Translations under genes and position numbers: made by a program | In this document: positions 23,544 through 34,421 of the stretch, in pieces | How the letters are laid out: each line of letters begins with the position of its first letter | Position numbering within the stretch: position 1 is the first letter of the stretch | The notes under the pieces: model-generated | What the model was told of the DNA's origin: nothing | The model's database searches: none | What the model saw: only the letters and a program-made list of their open reading frames with translations | Origin: Przewalskia tangutica | Lineage: Eukaryota; Streptophyta; Magnoliopsida; Solanales; Solanaceae | Assembly (NCBI GenBank): GCA_029844215.1 | Contig: CM056736.1 | Location: 57,101,562 to 57,165,561, forward strand | Direction of reading: 5' to 3' | DNA length: 64,000 bases

Positions 23544-24397
23544 CCCTCTAAGTTGAAGACTTTCTTCATCCTCACTTGAAAACTTCTAAGGCAAAAACCC
23601 TCCCTCTCCCTCTTGTGCTCTCGTCCGCCACACCCCCTCCCCCTTTGTGGTAGCCTAGCCGAAACACCCCTCCCCCTCTTGGAGGCCCTCGGCCGAGAAT
23701 ACCCCCCTCCCCCTAGCCTAGTTGCTAGTCGAAATACTACCCCCCTTGGTTGAGAAATACTTCTCCAAGTATTGTTGTAATGCCCAAAATACCTTAGCCC
23801 ATATACCTTGTAGTACTTTCCAAAGTACCCTCTATACGAAAAACCCGGAAAATACGATTATACTTTCCTTTAGCCACTAAACGAAACCCTAAGAAAAACC
23901 TTCATAGTCGGTTGAAGTGTTAAGTAGAAGTTGCGTAGAACTTCTAAGGGTTGATTGGAGCGGGTTGGAGCACTCGGAGTAGGAGCTTAACGTTGCTCAG
24001 GAGCGACTTTATACTTGGATAATTTTGGGCTCATCGAGGTAAATACTACTGTCCTTCTAGTGTAATTGGAAATTACATACTGTAGTAGTATAGAAATGAA
24101 TATAAGATTCATAGAAGAGAATTGAGCGTAATAGAAGGATATTCTGAGAATAGACTTGAATGAAATCACATCGGAAGAATAATATAGTAGAAGATTAAAG
24201 CGTATTTACATAGAATTTGTATTCTGATGGTGATAACCTTATTGGTTGAATGTTCTGCGAGTAGAATGAACTACTTGGAAGGTGGACAAGGCTAGCCGGG
24301 TTATAGCCGTGGAGCGTTTTGCTTATAGTCGATAATCGTCGCGAGGTATGTGATTCTTCCTATACTCTGGAGCATGATATTTTAAAGATATATATAT

Positions 24398-24555
24398 ATA
24401 GTACGGTAGACGTACGTGTGCTAATTGAACGTAGTTGTACGGCAATGTCTTTTGACTTAAGCCTGAATAAAATATATATATATATAGTACGGTGAGCGTC
24501 ACGTGTGCTAATTGAACGTAGTTGTACGGCAATGTCTTTTGACTTAAGCCTGAAT
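24398..24555 (+). repeat. Two-copy tandem segment with (AT)n, array-specific
   Basis: A segment of about 85 bp, starting in (TA)n then AGTACGGTAG..., GTGTGCTAATTGAACGTAG, ending AATGTCTTTTGACTTAAGCC, occurs twice in a row. It is also doubled at 30018-30188 and 35655-35825, but single in the LTRs at 5439, 42484 and 58243. It marks the array LTRs as one sublineage. Confidence 0.8.
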
Positions 24556-25677
24556 AAAAAGAACCCTGAATGTATGTCAAAAGAGTTAAGAAACCTTTTT
24601 GAAGGAAGAGTAATACTTGGTTTGAAAACATAAGAGTTATACTAGCTTTATGGGGAGTTAGGTATAACGTCTTGAGAGAGATAAAAAGAATGGTTTACTG
24701 ATTTTAGAAGTTAAGAGACTTGATCTTAAAAGATAAGAGACTTAACTGAATTGAATTAATATGAATTTTGTGTGAAGCCTCATTCGTGAGTAATGAGTAC
24801 TTGGTTTTAAAAGGAATAACGTTTTACTGATTTCGGAAATCAGAATGAGTATCGACAAACCACTGCAGCGTTAATAAAGGAAAATGTAATGAATAATGAA
24901 GTATTATTAAAACCAGTAGAAACCTCCATCTGCATAGAAGCTAAGATGAGACAAAATGATATTACATTTTCTAGATCATGGCTGCTTTAATAAATGGTTA
25001 TAAACAAGAATAAACTGCTCACACATATGGCCTATGTTACTCAATTGTTTTAAAAGAGATAAGACATTGAACTATGAAACTTTTCTAAAAAGAGACTTGA
25101 GTAATTGAAATTAGGCAAACTGGAACTTTAGGGAAAAGAAAGGCGTTGTGTTGTCTTAAATTGGTTTAAAACATTAAGTGTTATAACAGCTTTATGGGAA
25201 GTGAGTTATAACGACTTTATGAAAAAGAGTTTTATCATTGGTTTTAATGTGGTAACTTGACTTTAAAAAGAGAAGTGTTTTGGTCCAAAAAGAAGGCATG
25301 GTATTGCCTTGATTTGGTTTTAAAAAGGAAAGTATGGAATTTGTTTTGCTTTACTTAAAAGATGTAAGTCACTCTATTTTTATACCACGGGTATCGGGTG
25401 ACTTTTATAAAAGGAAGGGATCTCTTTAAAAGGAATTTAACGTACGTAGTACTTTAGGGTTAAAACCCGGACATTAACATAAAATGAAAGTACCTTGAGT
25501 TATAACTTGCCTATGCTTGTTGTGATAGCCTTTGTTGTGCAAGAATTGTGTTTCTATACTACCGCGTCTCTCGATGGAGGGCCGGTTGACTTATTGAGAA
25601 CTTATTGGGGCGTCTTGCGGTGTGACGGAAAAATTCCGCAGTACTCCTCTTGATAGTGTTATTTTTGCTAAATCGCT

Positions 25678-25990
25678 TTGGACATCTTGACACGATCGTA
25701 GCGCGCGGGTATGCTTCCATTTTGATTCTTTGTCTGGTTGTTCCTTTTTGGACATACTGACACGATGCGTAGCGCTCGGGTATGTTTCCATTTTGGATTG
25801 CTGTCTTAATGTTTCCATTTTGGATTGCTGTCTTATTGTTTCCAGTTTGGATTGCTGTCGTGTTGTTCCGTTTGGACATCGACACGATGCGTAGCGCGGG
25901 TATGCTTCCATTTTGATTCTTTGTCTGGTTGTTCCTTTTTGGACATCGACACGATGCGTAGCGCGCACGTATCTTCCATTTGGATTGTTA
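25678..25990 (+). repeat. Minisatellite, about 69 bp with 27 bp subrepeats
   Basis: Units run TTTGGACATACTGACACGAT, CGTAGCGC, GGGTATGCTTCCATTTTG, GTCTGGTTGTTCCT. Three short subunits (TGTTTCCATTTTGGATTGCT) sit in the middle. Copies are at 31295-31603 and 36945-37263. The unit ACTGACACGATG is read CATCGACACGATG or ACCGACCACGATG in some units: the variation falls on CTG. Confidence 0.85.
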
Positions 25991-26649
25991 GTACGGCTTG
26001 GGCATCAGGTAGGACTTGGTGTTCAGGTGTACTTCTTGGTGTTATCCTATCATAGACTGCCGGCAGTGAGGAAGGTATTCCACGGGCATGATTGATGTTG
26101 TGGGCGTGAGACCCATAATTATATGTGTGTACTGTAGTTGGTTATCATACATGTCTCCTGCTTTATATGATCGTTATGATTTCATTTCTGATATTTCTGA
26201 TTTCACATACTTGGTACTGTTGTCTTGACCTCCTTGAGGCTGCGTTCATCTGCCGCGGTAGAGGTACATTTGTCGATCCATTTTAGGATCACCTTTGGCG
26301 TCTTGGGAAGCTCAGTTCCTTGGAGGCTTATCTTTGGTATGTTACCACAGTGCAGTAGGTTCTTGTACATTCGGGGTATGGCGGGGCCCTGTCCGTCATA
26401 GTTGTTGTATAAATCTTAAGTGCAGCTTTGGTGTGGGCAGGGTTGTAAGGATTGTAACTGTTCAAAATGTCTTTGTATATATATATGCTAAAAGGCAACC
26501 GTTTTGGTTGGCCTATTTTCTTTCATCTTGATCCATGTCTATTTGCATGTCTAAGTTTTTATTTCCGCTGGTTTTTCTCTGATGCTATATCACTAGGGTG
26601 CCCGGGGTAAGGCACCAGTCACGGGCCCCAGAACGGGTCGTGACAAAAG

Positions 26650-26661
26650 TGGTATCAGAGC
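26650..26661 (+). promoter_or_regulatory. Primer binding site (initiator tRNA-Met)
   Basis: TGGTATCAGAGC, an exact match to the initiator tRNA-Met complement, four bases after the LTR end. An identical site lies at 32258-32269. In other copies the CAG within it is altered: 48138 reads TGGTATCGAGC and 38240 reads TGGTATCGTGAGC. Confidence 0.9.
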
Positions 26662-26848
26662 AGTTAGTCCTCGGAAAGTGTCTACAGACCGTGCCTAGTA
26701 GAGTCTTGATTATCGATGTGTTGTGCACCACATCTATAATCAGGAGGCTATAGGACATTTAGGGTTGGTTTCCCTTCTTCTCATTCTGAGATCGTGCCTT
26801 AGAGCTGTGTTATAAGTTGGACCCCTTTGGCGTGCCGTTTTTACGATT

Positions 26849-27880
26849 ATGCCTCGCGCAGCAACCGGGCCCGAAGGGCAAAGCGTGAGAGGAGGCTGCG
26901 AGTAAGCGGCGGTCTACAGAGACCACGATACGAGCCTCGATCCGCTGATGCAGGCGAAGAGATGGGTTACAAGGTGGAGCCCGATTAATGGCGAGGTTGT
27001 GGCGGACTTGAGGATAAAGTGGGCCAGCCGATTCGATAACACGATGGTTCACCTAGATCGAGATAGTTGGAGGCTACGGGATTTTACGAGATGTAACCGC
27101 GCGAGTTTTATGGGTCGAGGCACGAGGATGATCGCGAGGAGTTCATCCGGCGATTCTGACGGATCATGAGTGATCAAGGCATCGGAGACCGAGTCGGTGG
27201 TCTAGGTTCGCATCGGCTGCGTGATACGCGATCGGCTGGTTTGATCGTGGGAGCTGTCGGGAGAGAATGCACTTCCGGCTATTTGGGACGAGTTCTCAAA
27301 GGCATTTCTTGCACATTTCTTACCTCACGGATGAGGAGGGCTCGGTAAACAGTTTTTGGTGTTGGCGAAGCAGGCGTCTGGTTCGGGAGTACAATTTGAG
27401 TTCGACTCATTAGCCCGTGCGTCCCGCATTAGTAGCTAGTATGGAGGATCGAGTGCACCGATATGTTCTGAGGGCTCGATGATTGCCTAGCGAAAGTTGT
27501 TGGTGTAGCTCTTCAACCGGCATGGACATTGCCGCGTGCGAGCTTATGCACTTGGATGTGAGGCGGAGAAATCGACGGAATGACTAAGATCGGAGAAGAG
27601 GGCGAATGCGAGGTCCTGGTGACTTTCGGCGGACCGCCTCGGCCGTGAACTAGTTATGTACCTCGCCCGGTCTGAGTGGTCCTCCGCGACGCCGGGATAT
27701 TCGGGAGGCGGTCGGGCTCAGGGTTCAGATTTTCGGAGAAGCGGTGTTAGCGGTGAAGCCACCCCTACCTCGTTGTGGCGTGGTAGACTCCATAGTGGGA
27801 ATGTCGTGCTAGTTCGGAGTTTGTTTTACATGCGGCGGGGCCATTTTGGGAGAAACTGTCCCGACTGTGGGTAGTGGTAG
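26849..27880 (+). pseudogene. gag of B1 element, unit 1
   Basis: Starts at ATG about 26849 (MPRAATGPEG...). Capsid peptides are spread over frames: MGRGTRMIARSSS and related (27107-27165), then SHRL..T (27200-27240). A zinc-knuckle remnant at 27820-27875 reads GHFGRNCPDCG. The sister unit (32457) has the same gene with a longer open stretch. As given it cannot make a full capsid protein. Confidence 0.65.
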
Positions 27881-27979
27881 GATAGCCTGACTACGAGATC
27901 GATTGCGGGTTCTTCACCTTCCGGCTAAGCGGGATGTTCATACCGGCGGGCCACGGTAGAGGTCGCGGTGGAAGTTCCC

Positions 27980-28780
27980 AGTTTTAGCGGTCCTTTGAAC
28001 CGCCTACTTTCAGGTATATCCTTAACCCTCTAGAGACTTGTATGTATTGATGATATGATAATGTGTTAAGTGTTATGTTCGGATAGCTTTGTGCTAAAAT
28101 GTGATTTAGAAACCTGGTTAGTGAGAAAGGGTAAGCACAGGGGTGAAAATGATGAACCTTAGAATTTCTGATTGAGACCTTAGATGTAAGGCCGTCTTGA
28201 GTACAAGTTTTTGCGAGTGATCTTTGTCGAGCGTATAGGTATCGTGGAGTAATTGTGTGATAAGTCCACAGGTAGTGTGAAGCGGAGTGGTAGCTTTCAT
28301 GACCTGTAGAGGTAAGATTGTTCCGGATCGGGAAACAAGAGCTTGATGCGTTAAGTGGGGTCGGGTTGGGGCCATGTTGCGGGCCAACCTGCGGCCTGTT
28401 TTGGGATTGGGTCAGCTCTGGGTGGTCCCGCCAGGTGGTAGGGTCACGAGGGTGTTAGGCCCAAGTTTAGATGACCATCGTATGAGTTCGTGGATATGTT
28501 CGACCAGAAGCGGATCGTGAAGGCCGGGAATGGCCGTAGAGGACAGTGAAGCTAGTAAGATGACCAAGTTTGGAGGTGGTGACTCCAAAGTTTTGGGAGC
28601 TAAAGCGATGACTGAAGTGTGGTACGTATACTAGAAGAGTTCAAGTGTTCGAGAAGGGCTCGACGAGTAAGAAAGGAAGAGAACATGTGTTATTTCGTGG
28701 CCAGATGTGGCGTTGGCAACTTGTTAGAAGAACTTCATCGTTATCCGTCATGAGAAGGAACATTCGGGACGAATGTTTCT
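27980..28780 (+). other. Non-pol 3' segment between gag and polypurine tract
   Basis: About 800 bases in the place of pol. It contains CAACCCGC/GCGGCC-rich sequence, GGTGGTCCCGCCAGGTGG, CACGAGGGTGTTAGGCCCAAG and TATGTTCGACCAGAAG; its last 200 bases (AGATGACCAAG...GTGGTACGTATAC) are a degenerate relative of the chromodomain tail at 12850-12960. Only short open frames occur. It is conserved in all gag-only copies. Confidence 0.65.
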
Positions 28781-28793
28781 AAGGAGGGGAGAA

Positions 28794-31700
28794 TGTTATA
28801 CACCGTATTTTCCAGAGTATGTACGTGAGGGCGTACGTATAAAATTTGAGCCTTAAAGAGTTGGCAAGGTTCGAAATTTCGGCACAAGTGCCGAAAGGAG
28901 TCGTTTTTCGACGAAACGTTTTACTAAACTTGCGAAGGAAAAATTCCGGCTATGTCATTTCTAATTTTTGCGGATTTTTCCGAGAGACGAAACATTTTGG
29001 ACCAACGGGAGGGTGACAAGTGTCACCCTCACATTGGAAGGAAGGGGCGGCAAAGTAGTCGAAATAGGTGGCATGGTTAGGTAGTATATTTTGTGCAAGT
29101 TGGTGTGGTAGATGGATAAGGTGCACTTGGCTTAATCCTAGCCCTACACTTGCCTAACACTTGGATGAATCTTGGCCTTTGGTTGGTCATTTCTTGACCT
29201 ATAAATACCCCTCTAAGTTGAAGACTTTCTTCATCCTCACTTGAAAACTTCTAAGGCAAAAACCCTCCCTCTCCCTCTTGTGCTCGTCATGCACCTCCCC
29301 TTTGTGGTAGCCTGGCCGAAACACCCTCCTCTTGGAGGCCCTCGTGAGAATACCCCCTCCCAGCCTAGTTGCTAGTCGAAATACTACCCCTTGGTTGAGA
29401 AATACTTCTCCAGTATTGTTGTAATGCCCAAAATACCTTAGCCCATATACCTTGTAGTACTTTTCAAAGTACCCTATCTGAAAAACCGGAAAATACGATT
29501 ATACTTTCCTTTAGCCACTAAACGAAACCACAGAAAAACCTTCATAGTCGGTTGAAGTGTTAAGTAGAAGTTGCGTAGAACTTCAAGGGTTGATTGGAGC
29601 GGGTTGGAGCACTCGGAGTAGAGCTTAACGTTGCTCGGAGCGACTTTATACTTGGATAATTTTGGGCTCATCGAGGTAAATACTATCGTCCTTCTAGTGT
29701 AATTGGAAATTACATCGTAGTAGTATAGAAATGAATATAAGATTCATAGAAGAGAATTGAGCGTAATAGAAGGATATTCTGAATAGACTTGAATCAAATC
29801 ACATCGGAAGAATAATATAGTAGAAGATTAAAGCGTATTTACATAGGAATGTATTTCTGATGGTGATAACCTTATTGGTTGAATGTTCTGCGAGTAGCAT
29901 GAACTACTTGGAAGGTGGACAAGGCTAGCCGGGTTATAGCCGTGGAGCGTTTTGCTTATAGTCGATAATCGTCGCGAGGTATGTGATTCTTCCTATACTC
30001 TTGAGCATGATATTTTAAAGATATATATATATATAGTACGGTAGGCGTCGTGTGCTAATTGAACGTGGTTATGCAATGTCTTTTGACTTAAGCTGAATAA
30101 AATATATATATATATATAGTCGGTAGGCGTCGTGTGCTAATTGAACGTAGTTGTACGCAGCAATGTCTTTTGACTTAAGCCTGAATAAAAAGAACCCTGA
30201 ATGTATGTCAAAAGAGTTAAGAAACCTTTTTGAAGGAAGAGTAATACTTGGTTTGAAAACATAAGAGTTATACTAGCTTTATGGGGAGTTAGGTATAACG
30301 TCTTGAGAAGATAAAAAGAATGGTTTCTTGATTTTAGAAGTTAAGAGACTTGATCTTAAAAGATAAGAGACTTAACTTAATTGAATTAATATGAATTTTG
30401 TGTGAAGCCTCATTCGTGAGTAATGAGTACTTGGTTTTAAAAGGAATAACGTTTCTTGATTTGGAAATCGAATGAGTATCGACAAACCACTGCGGCGTTA
30501 ATAAAGGAAAATGTAATGAATAATGAAGTATTATTAAAACGGTAGAAACCTCCATCTGCATAGAAGCTAAGATGAGACAAAATGATATTACATTTTCTAG
30601 ATCATGGTTGCTTTAATAAATGGTTATAAACAAGAATAAGCTGCTCACATATGGCCTATGTTACTCAATTGTTTTAAAAGAGATTAAGACATTGAACTAT
30701 GAAACTTTTCTAAAAGAGACTTGAGTAATTGAAATTAGGCAAACTGGAACTTTAGGGAAAAGAAAGGCGTTGTGTTGTCTTAAATTGGTTTAAAACATAA
30801 AGTGTTATAACAGCTTTATGGGAAGTGAGTTATAACGACTTTATGAAAAAGAGTTTTATCATTGGTTTTAATGTGGTAACTTGACTTTAAAAGAGAAGTG
30901 TTTTGGTCAAAAGAAGGCATGGTATTGCCTTGATTTGGTTTTAAAAAGGAAAGTATGGAATTTGTTTTGCTTTACTTAAAAGATGTAAGTCACTCTATTT
31001 TTATACCACGGGTATCGGGTGACTTTTATAAAAGGAAGGGATCTCTTTAAAAGGAATTTAACGTACGTAGTACTTTAGGGTTAAAACCCGGACATTAACA
31101 TAAAATGAAAGTACCTTGAGTTATAACTTGCCTATGCTTGTTGTGATAGCCTTTGTTGTGCAAGAATTGTGTTTCTATACTACCGCGTCTCTCGATGGAG
31201 GGCCGGTTGACTTGTTGAGAACTTATTGGGACGTCTTGCGCGTGTGGAGAATTCGCATGCGCTCCTCTTGATAGTGTTATTTTTGCTAAATCGCTTTGGA
31301 CATACCGACCACGATGCGTAAGGCGCGGGTATCTTCCATTTTGATTCTTTGTCTGGTTGTTCCTTTTGGACATCGACCGCGATCGTAGCGCCGCGGGTAT
31401 GTTTCCATTTTGGATTCTTTGTCTTAATGTTTCCATTTTGGATTCTTTGTCTTATTGTTTCCATTTTGGATTCTTTGTCTTGTTGTTCCTTTTGGACATC
31501 GACACGATGCGTGCGCGGGTATGCTTCCATTTTGATTGTCTGGTTGTTCCTTTTTGGACATCGACACGATGCGTAGCGCGGGTATGCTTCCATTTTGGAT
31601 TGTTAGTACGGCTTTGGCATCAGGTAGGACTTGGTGTTCAGGTGTACTTCTTGGTGTTATCCTATCATAGTCTGCCGGCAGTGAGGAAGGTATTCCACGG

Positions 31701-32253
31701 GCATGATTGATGTTGTGGGCGTGAGACCCATAATTATATGTGTGTCTTGTAGTTGGTTATCATACATGTCTCGCTTTATATAGTGTTATGATTTCATTTC
31801 TGATATTTCTGATTTCACATACTTACTGTTATCTTGACCTCCTTGAGGCTGCGTTCATCCGCAGTAGAGGTACATCACCGTCGATCCATTTTAGGATCAC
31901 CTTTCGTCTTGGGAAGCTCCGTTCCTTGGAGGCTTATCTTTGGTATGTTACCACACAGTGCAGAGGTTCTTGTACATTCGAGGTATGGCGGGGCCCTGTC
32001 CGTCATAGTTGTTGTATAAATCTTAGAAGTGCATGCAATTGGTGTGGCGGGGTTGTAAGGATTATGGCTGCTCAAAATGTCTTTGTATATATATATGCTA
32101 AAAGGCAACCGTTTTGGTTGGCCTATTTTCTTTCATCTTGATCCATGTCTATTTGCATGTCTAAGTTTTTATTTCACTGGTTTTCTCTGATGCTATATCA
32201 CTAGGGTGCCCGGGGTAAGGCACCAGTCACGGGCCCCAGAACGGGTCGTGACA
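28794..32253 (+). repeat. Complete LTR type B1, middle of array
   Basis: 3460 bp, TGTTATACACC...GTGACA. Inverted repeat 29009-29030 (GGGTGACAAGTGTCACCC core, perfect), TATA 29200-29208, leader block about 29580-29690, doubled segment 30018-30188, minisatellite 31295-31603. It is 3' LTR of unit 1 and 5' LTR of unit 2. Confidence 0.92.
31295..31603 (+). repeat. Minisatellite in middle LTR
   Basis: Same structure as at 25678: about 69 bp units with three 27 bp subunits. Several units have lost bases in the GACACGATGCGTAGCGC part. Confidence 0.8.
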
Positions 32254-34421
32254 AAAGTGGTATCAGAGCAGTTAGTCCTCGGAAAGTGTCTACAGACCGT
32301 GCCTAGTAGAGTCTTGATTATCGATGTGTTGTGCACCACATCTATAATCAGGAGGCTATAGGACATTTAGGTTGGTTTCCCTTCTTCTCATTACGAGATC
32401 GTACCTTAGAGCCGTGTTATAAGTTGGACCCCTTTGACGTGCCGTTTTTACGATTATGCCTCGCGGAAAAACCCGCCCGAAGGGCAAGCGGCGAGAGGAG
32501 GCTGCGAGTAGAAGCGTGGCGATCTCTACGAGACCACAATACTGAGCCTCGATCCGCGATGCAGGCGAAGAGATGGGTTACAAGGAGTGGGCCCGATTAA
32601 TGGCGAGGTTGTGGCGGACTTGAGGATAAGTGGGCCGGCGGTTCGATAACACCGATGGTTCACCTAGATCGAGATAGTTGGAGGCTACGGGATTTTACGA
32701 GATGTAACCCGCGAGTTTTATGGGTCGAGGCACGAGGATGATCGCGAGGAGTTCATCCGGCGATTCTGACGGATCACGAGTGATCGAGGCATCGGAGACC
32801 GAGTCGGTGGTCCTAGGTTCGCATCGGCTGCGTGATACTGCAGTCGACTGGTTTGATTCGTGGGAGCTGTCCCGGGGAGAGAATGCACTTCCAGCTATTT
32901 GGGACGAGTTCTCAAAGGCATTTCTTGCACATTTCTTACCTCGCAGATGAGGAGGGCTCGGGTAAACAGTTTTTGGTGTTGCGGCGAGCAGGCGTGCGGT
33001 TGGGAATACAATTTGAGTTCGACTCATTAGCCCGATGCGTCCCGCATTAGTAGCTAGTATGGAGGATCGAGTGCACCGATATGTTCTGTGGCTCGATGAT
33101 TGCCTAGCGAGAAGTTGTTGGTGTAGCTCTTCAACCGGCATGGACATTGCCGCATGCAGCTTATGCACTTGGATGTGAGGCGGAGAAATCGACGGAATGA
33201 CTAAGATCGCAGAAGAGGCCGAGCAGCGAGGTCCTTTGGTGACTTTCGAGGCGGACCGCCTCGGCCGTGACTAGTTATGTACCTCGCCCGATGCAGTGGT
33301 CCTCCGCGACGCCGGGATATTCGGGAGGCGGTCGGGGCTCAGGGTTCAGATTTTCGGGAGAAGCGGTGTTAGCGGTGAAGCCACCCTACCTCGTTGTGGC
33401 GTGGTAGACTCCATAGTGGGAATGTCGTGCTAGTTCGGAGTTTGTTTTACATGCGGCCAGGCCATTTGGGAGAAACTGTCCGACTGTGGTAGCATGGTAG
33501 GATAGCATGGACTCTGAGATCGATTGCGGGTTCTTCACCTTCCACAGCTAGGCAGGATGCTCATACACCGGCAGGCCACGGTAGAGGTCGCGGTGGAAGT
33601 TCCCAGTTTTAGCGGTCCTTTGAACCGCCTACTTTTGTGTATATCCTTAACCTCTGAGACTTGTATGTATTGATGATATGATAATGTGTTAAGTGTTATG
33701 TTCGGATAGCTTTGTGCTAAAATGTGATTTAGAAACACAGTTAGTGAGAAAGGGTAAGCACAGGGTGAGAAAATGATGAACCTTAGAATTTTACAGTTGA
33801 GACCTTAGATGTAAGGCCGTCTTGAGTACAAGTTTTTGCGAGTGATCTTTGTCAGAACGTATAGGTATACGTGGAGTAATTGTGTGATAAGTCCCTGGGT
33901 AGTGTGAAACGGAAGTGGTAGCTTTCATGACCTGTAGAGGTAAGATTGTTCCGGATCGGGAAACAAGAGCTTGATGCGTTAAGTGGGGTCGGGTTGGGGC
34001 CATGTTGCGGGCCAACCCGCGGCCTGTTTTGGGATTGGGTCAGCTCTGGGTGGTCCCGCCAGGTGGTAGGGTCACGAGGGTGTTAGGCCCAAGTTTAGAT
34101 GACCATCGTATGAGTTCGTGGATATGTTCGACCAGAAGCGGATCGTGAAGGCCGGGAATGGCCTTAGAGGAAAGTGAAGCTAGTAAGATGACCAAGTTTG
34201 GAGGTGGTGACTCCAAAGTTTTGGGAGCTAAAGCGATGACTGAAGTGTGGTACGTATACTAGAAGAGTTCAAGTGTTCGAGAAGGGCTCGACGAGTAAGA
34301 AAGGAAGAGAACGTGTGTTATTTCGTGGCCAGATGTGGCGTTGGCAACTTGTTAGAAGAACTTCATCGTTATCCGTCTTGAGAAGGAACATTCGGGACGA
34401 ATGTTTCTAAGGAGGGGAGAA
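32254..34421 (+). mobile_element. Internal region of gag-only B1 element, unit 2
   Basis: 2168 bp, same order as unit 1: primer site 32258-32269, gag from 32457, non-pol segment about 33640-34400, polypurine tract about 34409-34421. Differences from unit 1 are mainly short indels. Two internal regions alternating with three LTRs make a tandem array. Confidence 0.85.
32457..33510 (+). pseudogene. gag of B1 element, unit 2
   Basis: Start ATG at about 32457 (MPRGKTRPKGK, basic). Open stretch 32720-32950: MGRGTRMIARSSSGDSDGS, then SRVIEASETESVVLGSHRLR and DWFDSWELSRGEN, then EFSKAFLAHFLPR, the capsid core. The zinc-knuckle remnant near 33445-33490 has the FTCG and GHLGE pieces in shifted frames. 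Better preserved than unit 1. Confidence 0.7.

Larger units (their letters stand above)
23304..26645 (+). repeat. LTR type B1, 5' truncated, first of three in array
   Basis: It lacks the first 170-180 bases of the LTR (compare 28794) and starts at CGGATTTTTCCGAGAG. U3 inverted repeat 23344-23365, TATAAATAC 23535-23543, leader block about 23930-24045, doubled AT-flanked segment 24398-24555, minisatellite 25678-25990, terminal GTGACA ending at 26645, then the primer site. It acts as 5' LTR of the next internal region. Confidence 0.88.
26646..28793 (+). mobile_element. Internal region of gag-only B1 element, unit 1
   Basis: 2148 bp: primer site 26650-26661, leader, gag, non-pol 3' segment, polypurine tract 28781-28793, then the next LTR. 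It is far shorter than the 4.9 kb gag-pol internal regions here and has no protease, RT, RNase H or integrase core. It fits the class of long-LTR non-autonomous elements carrying only gag (TR-GAG-like). The next unit (32254-34421) is nearly the same. Confidence 0.85.
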
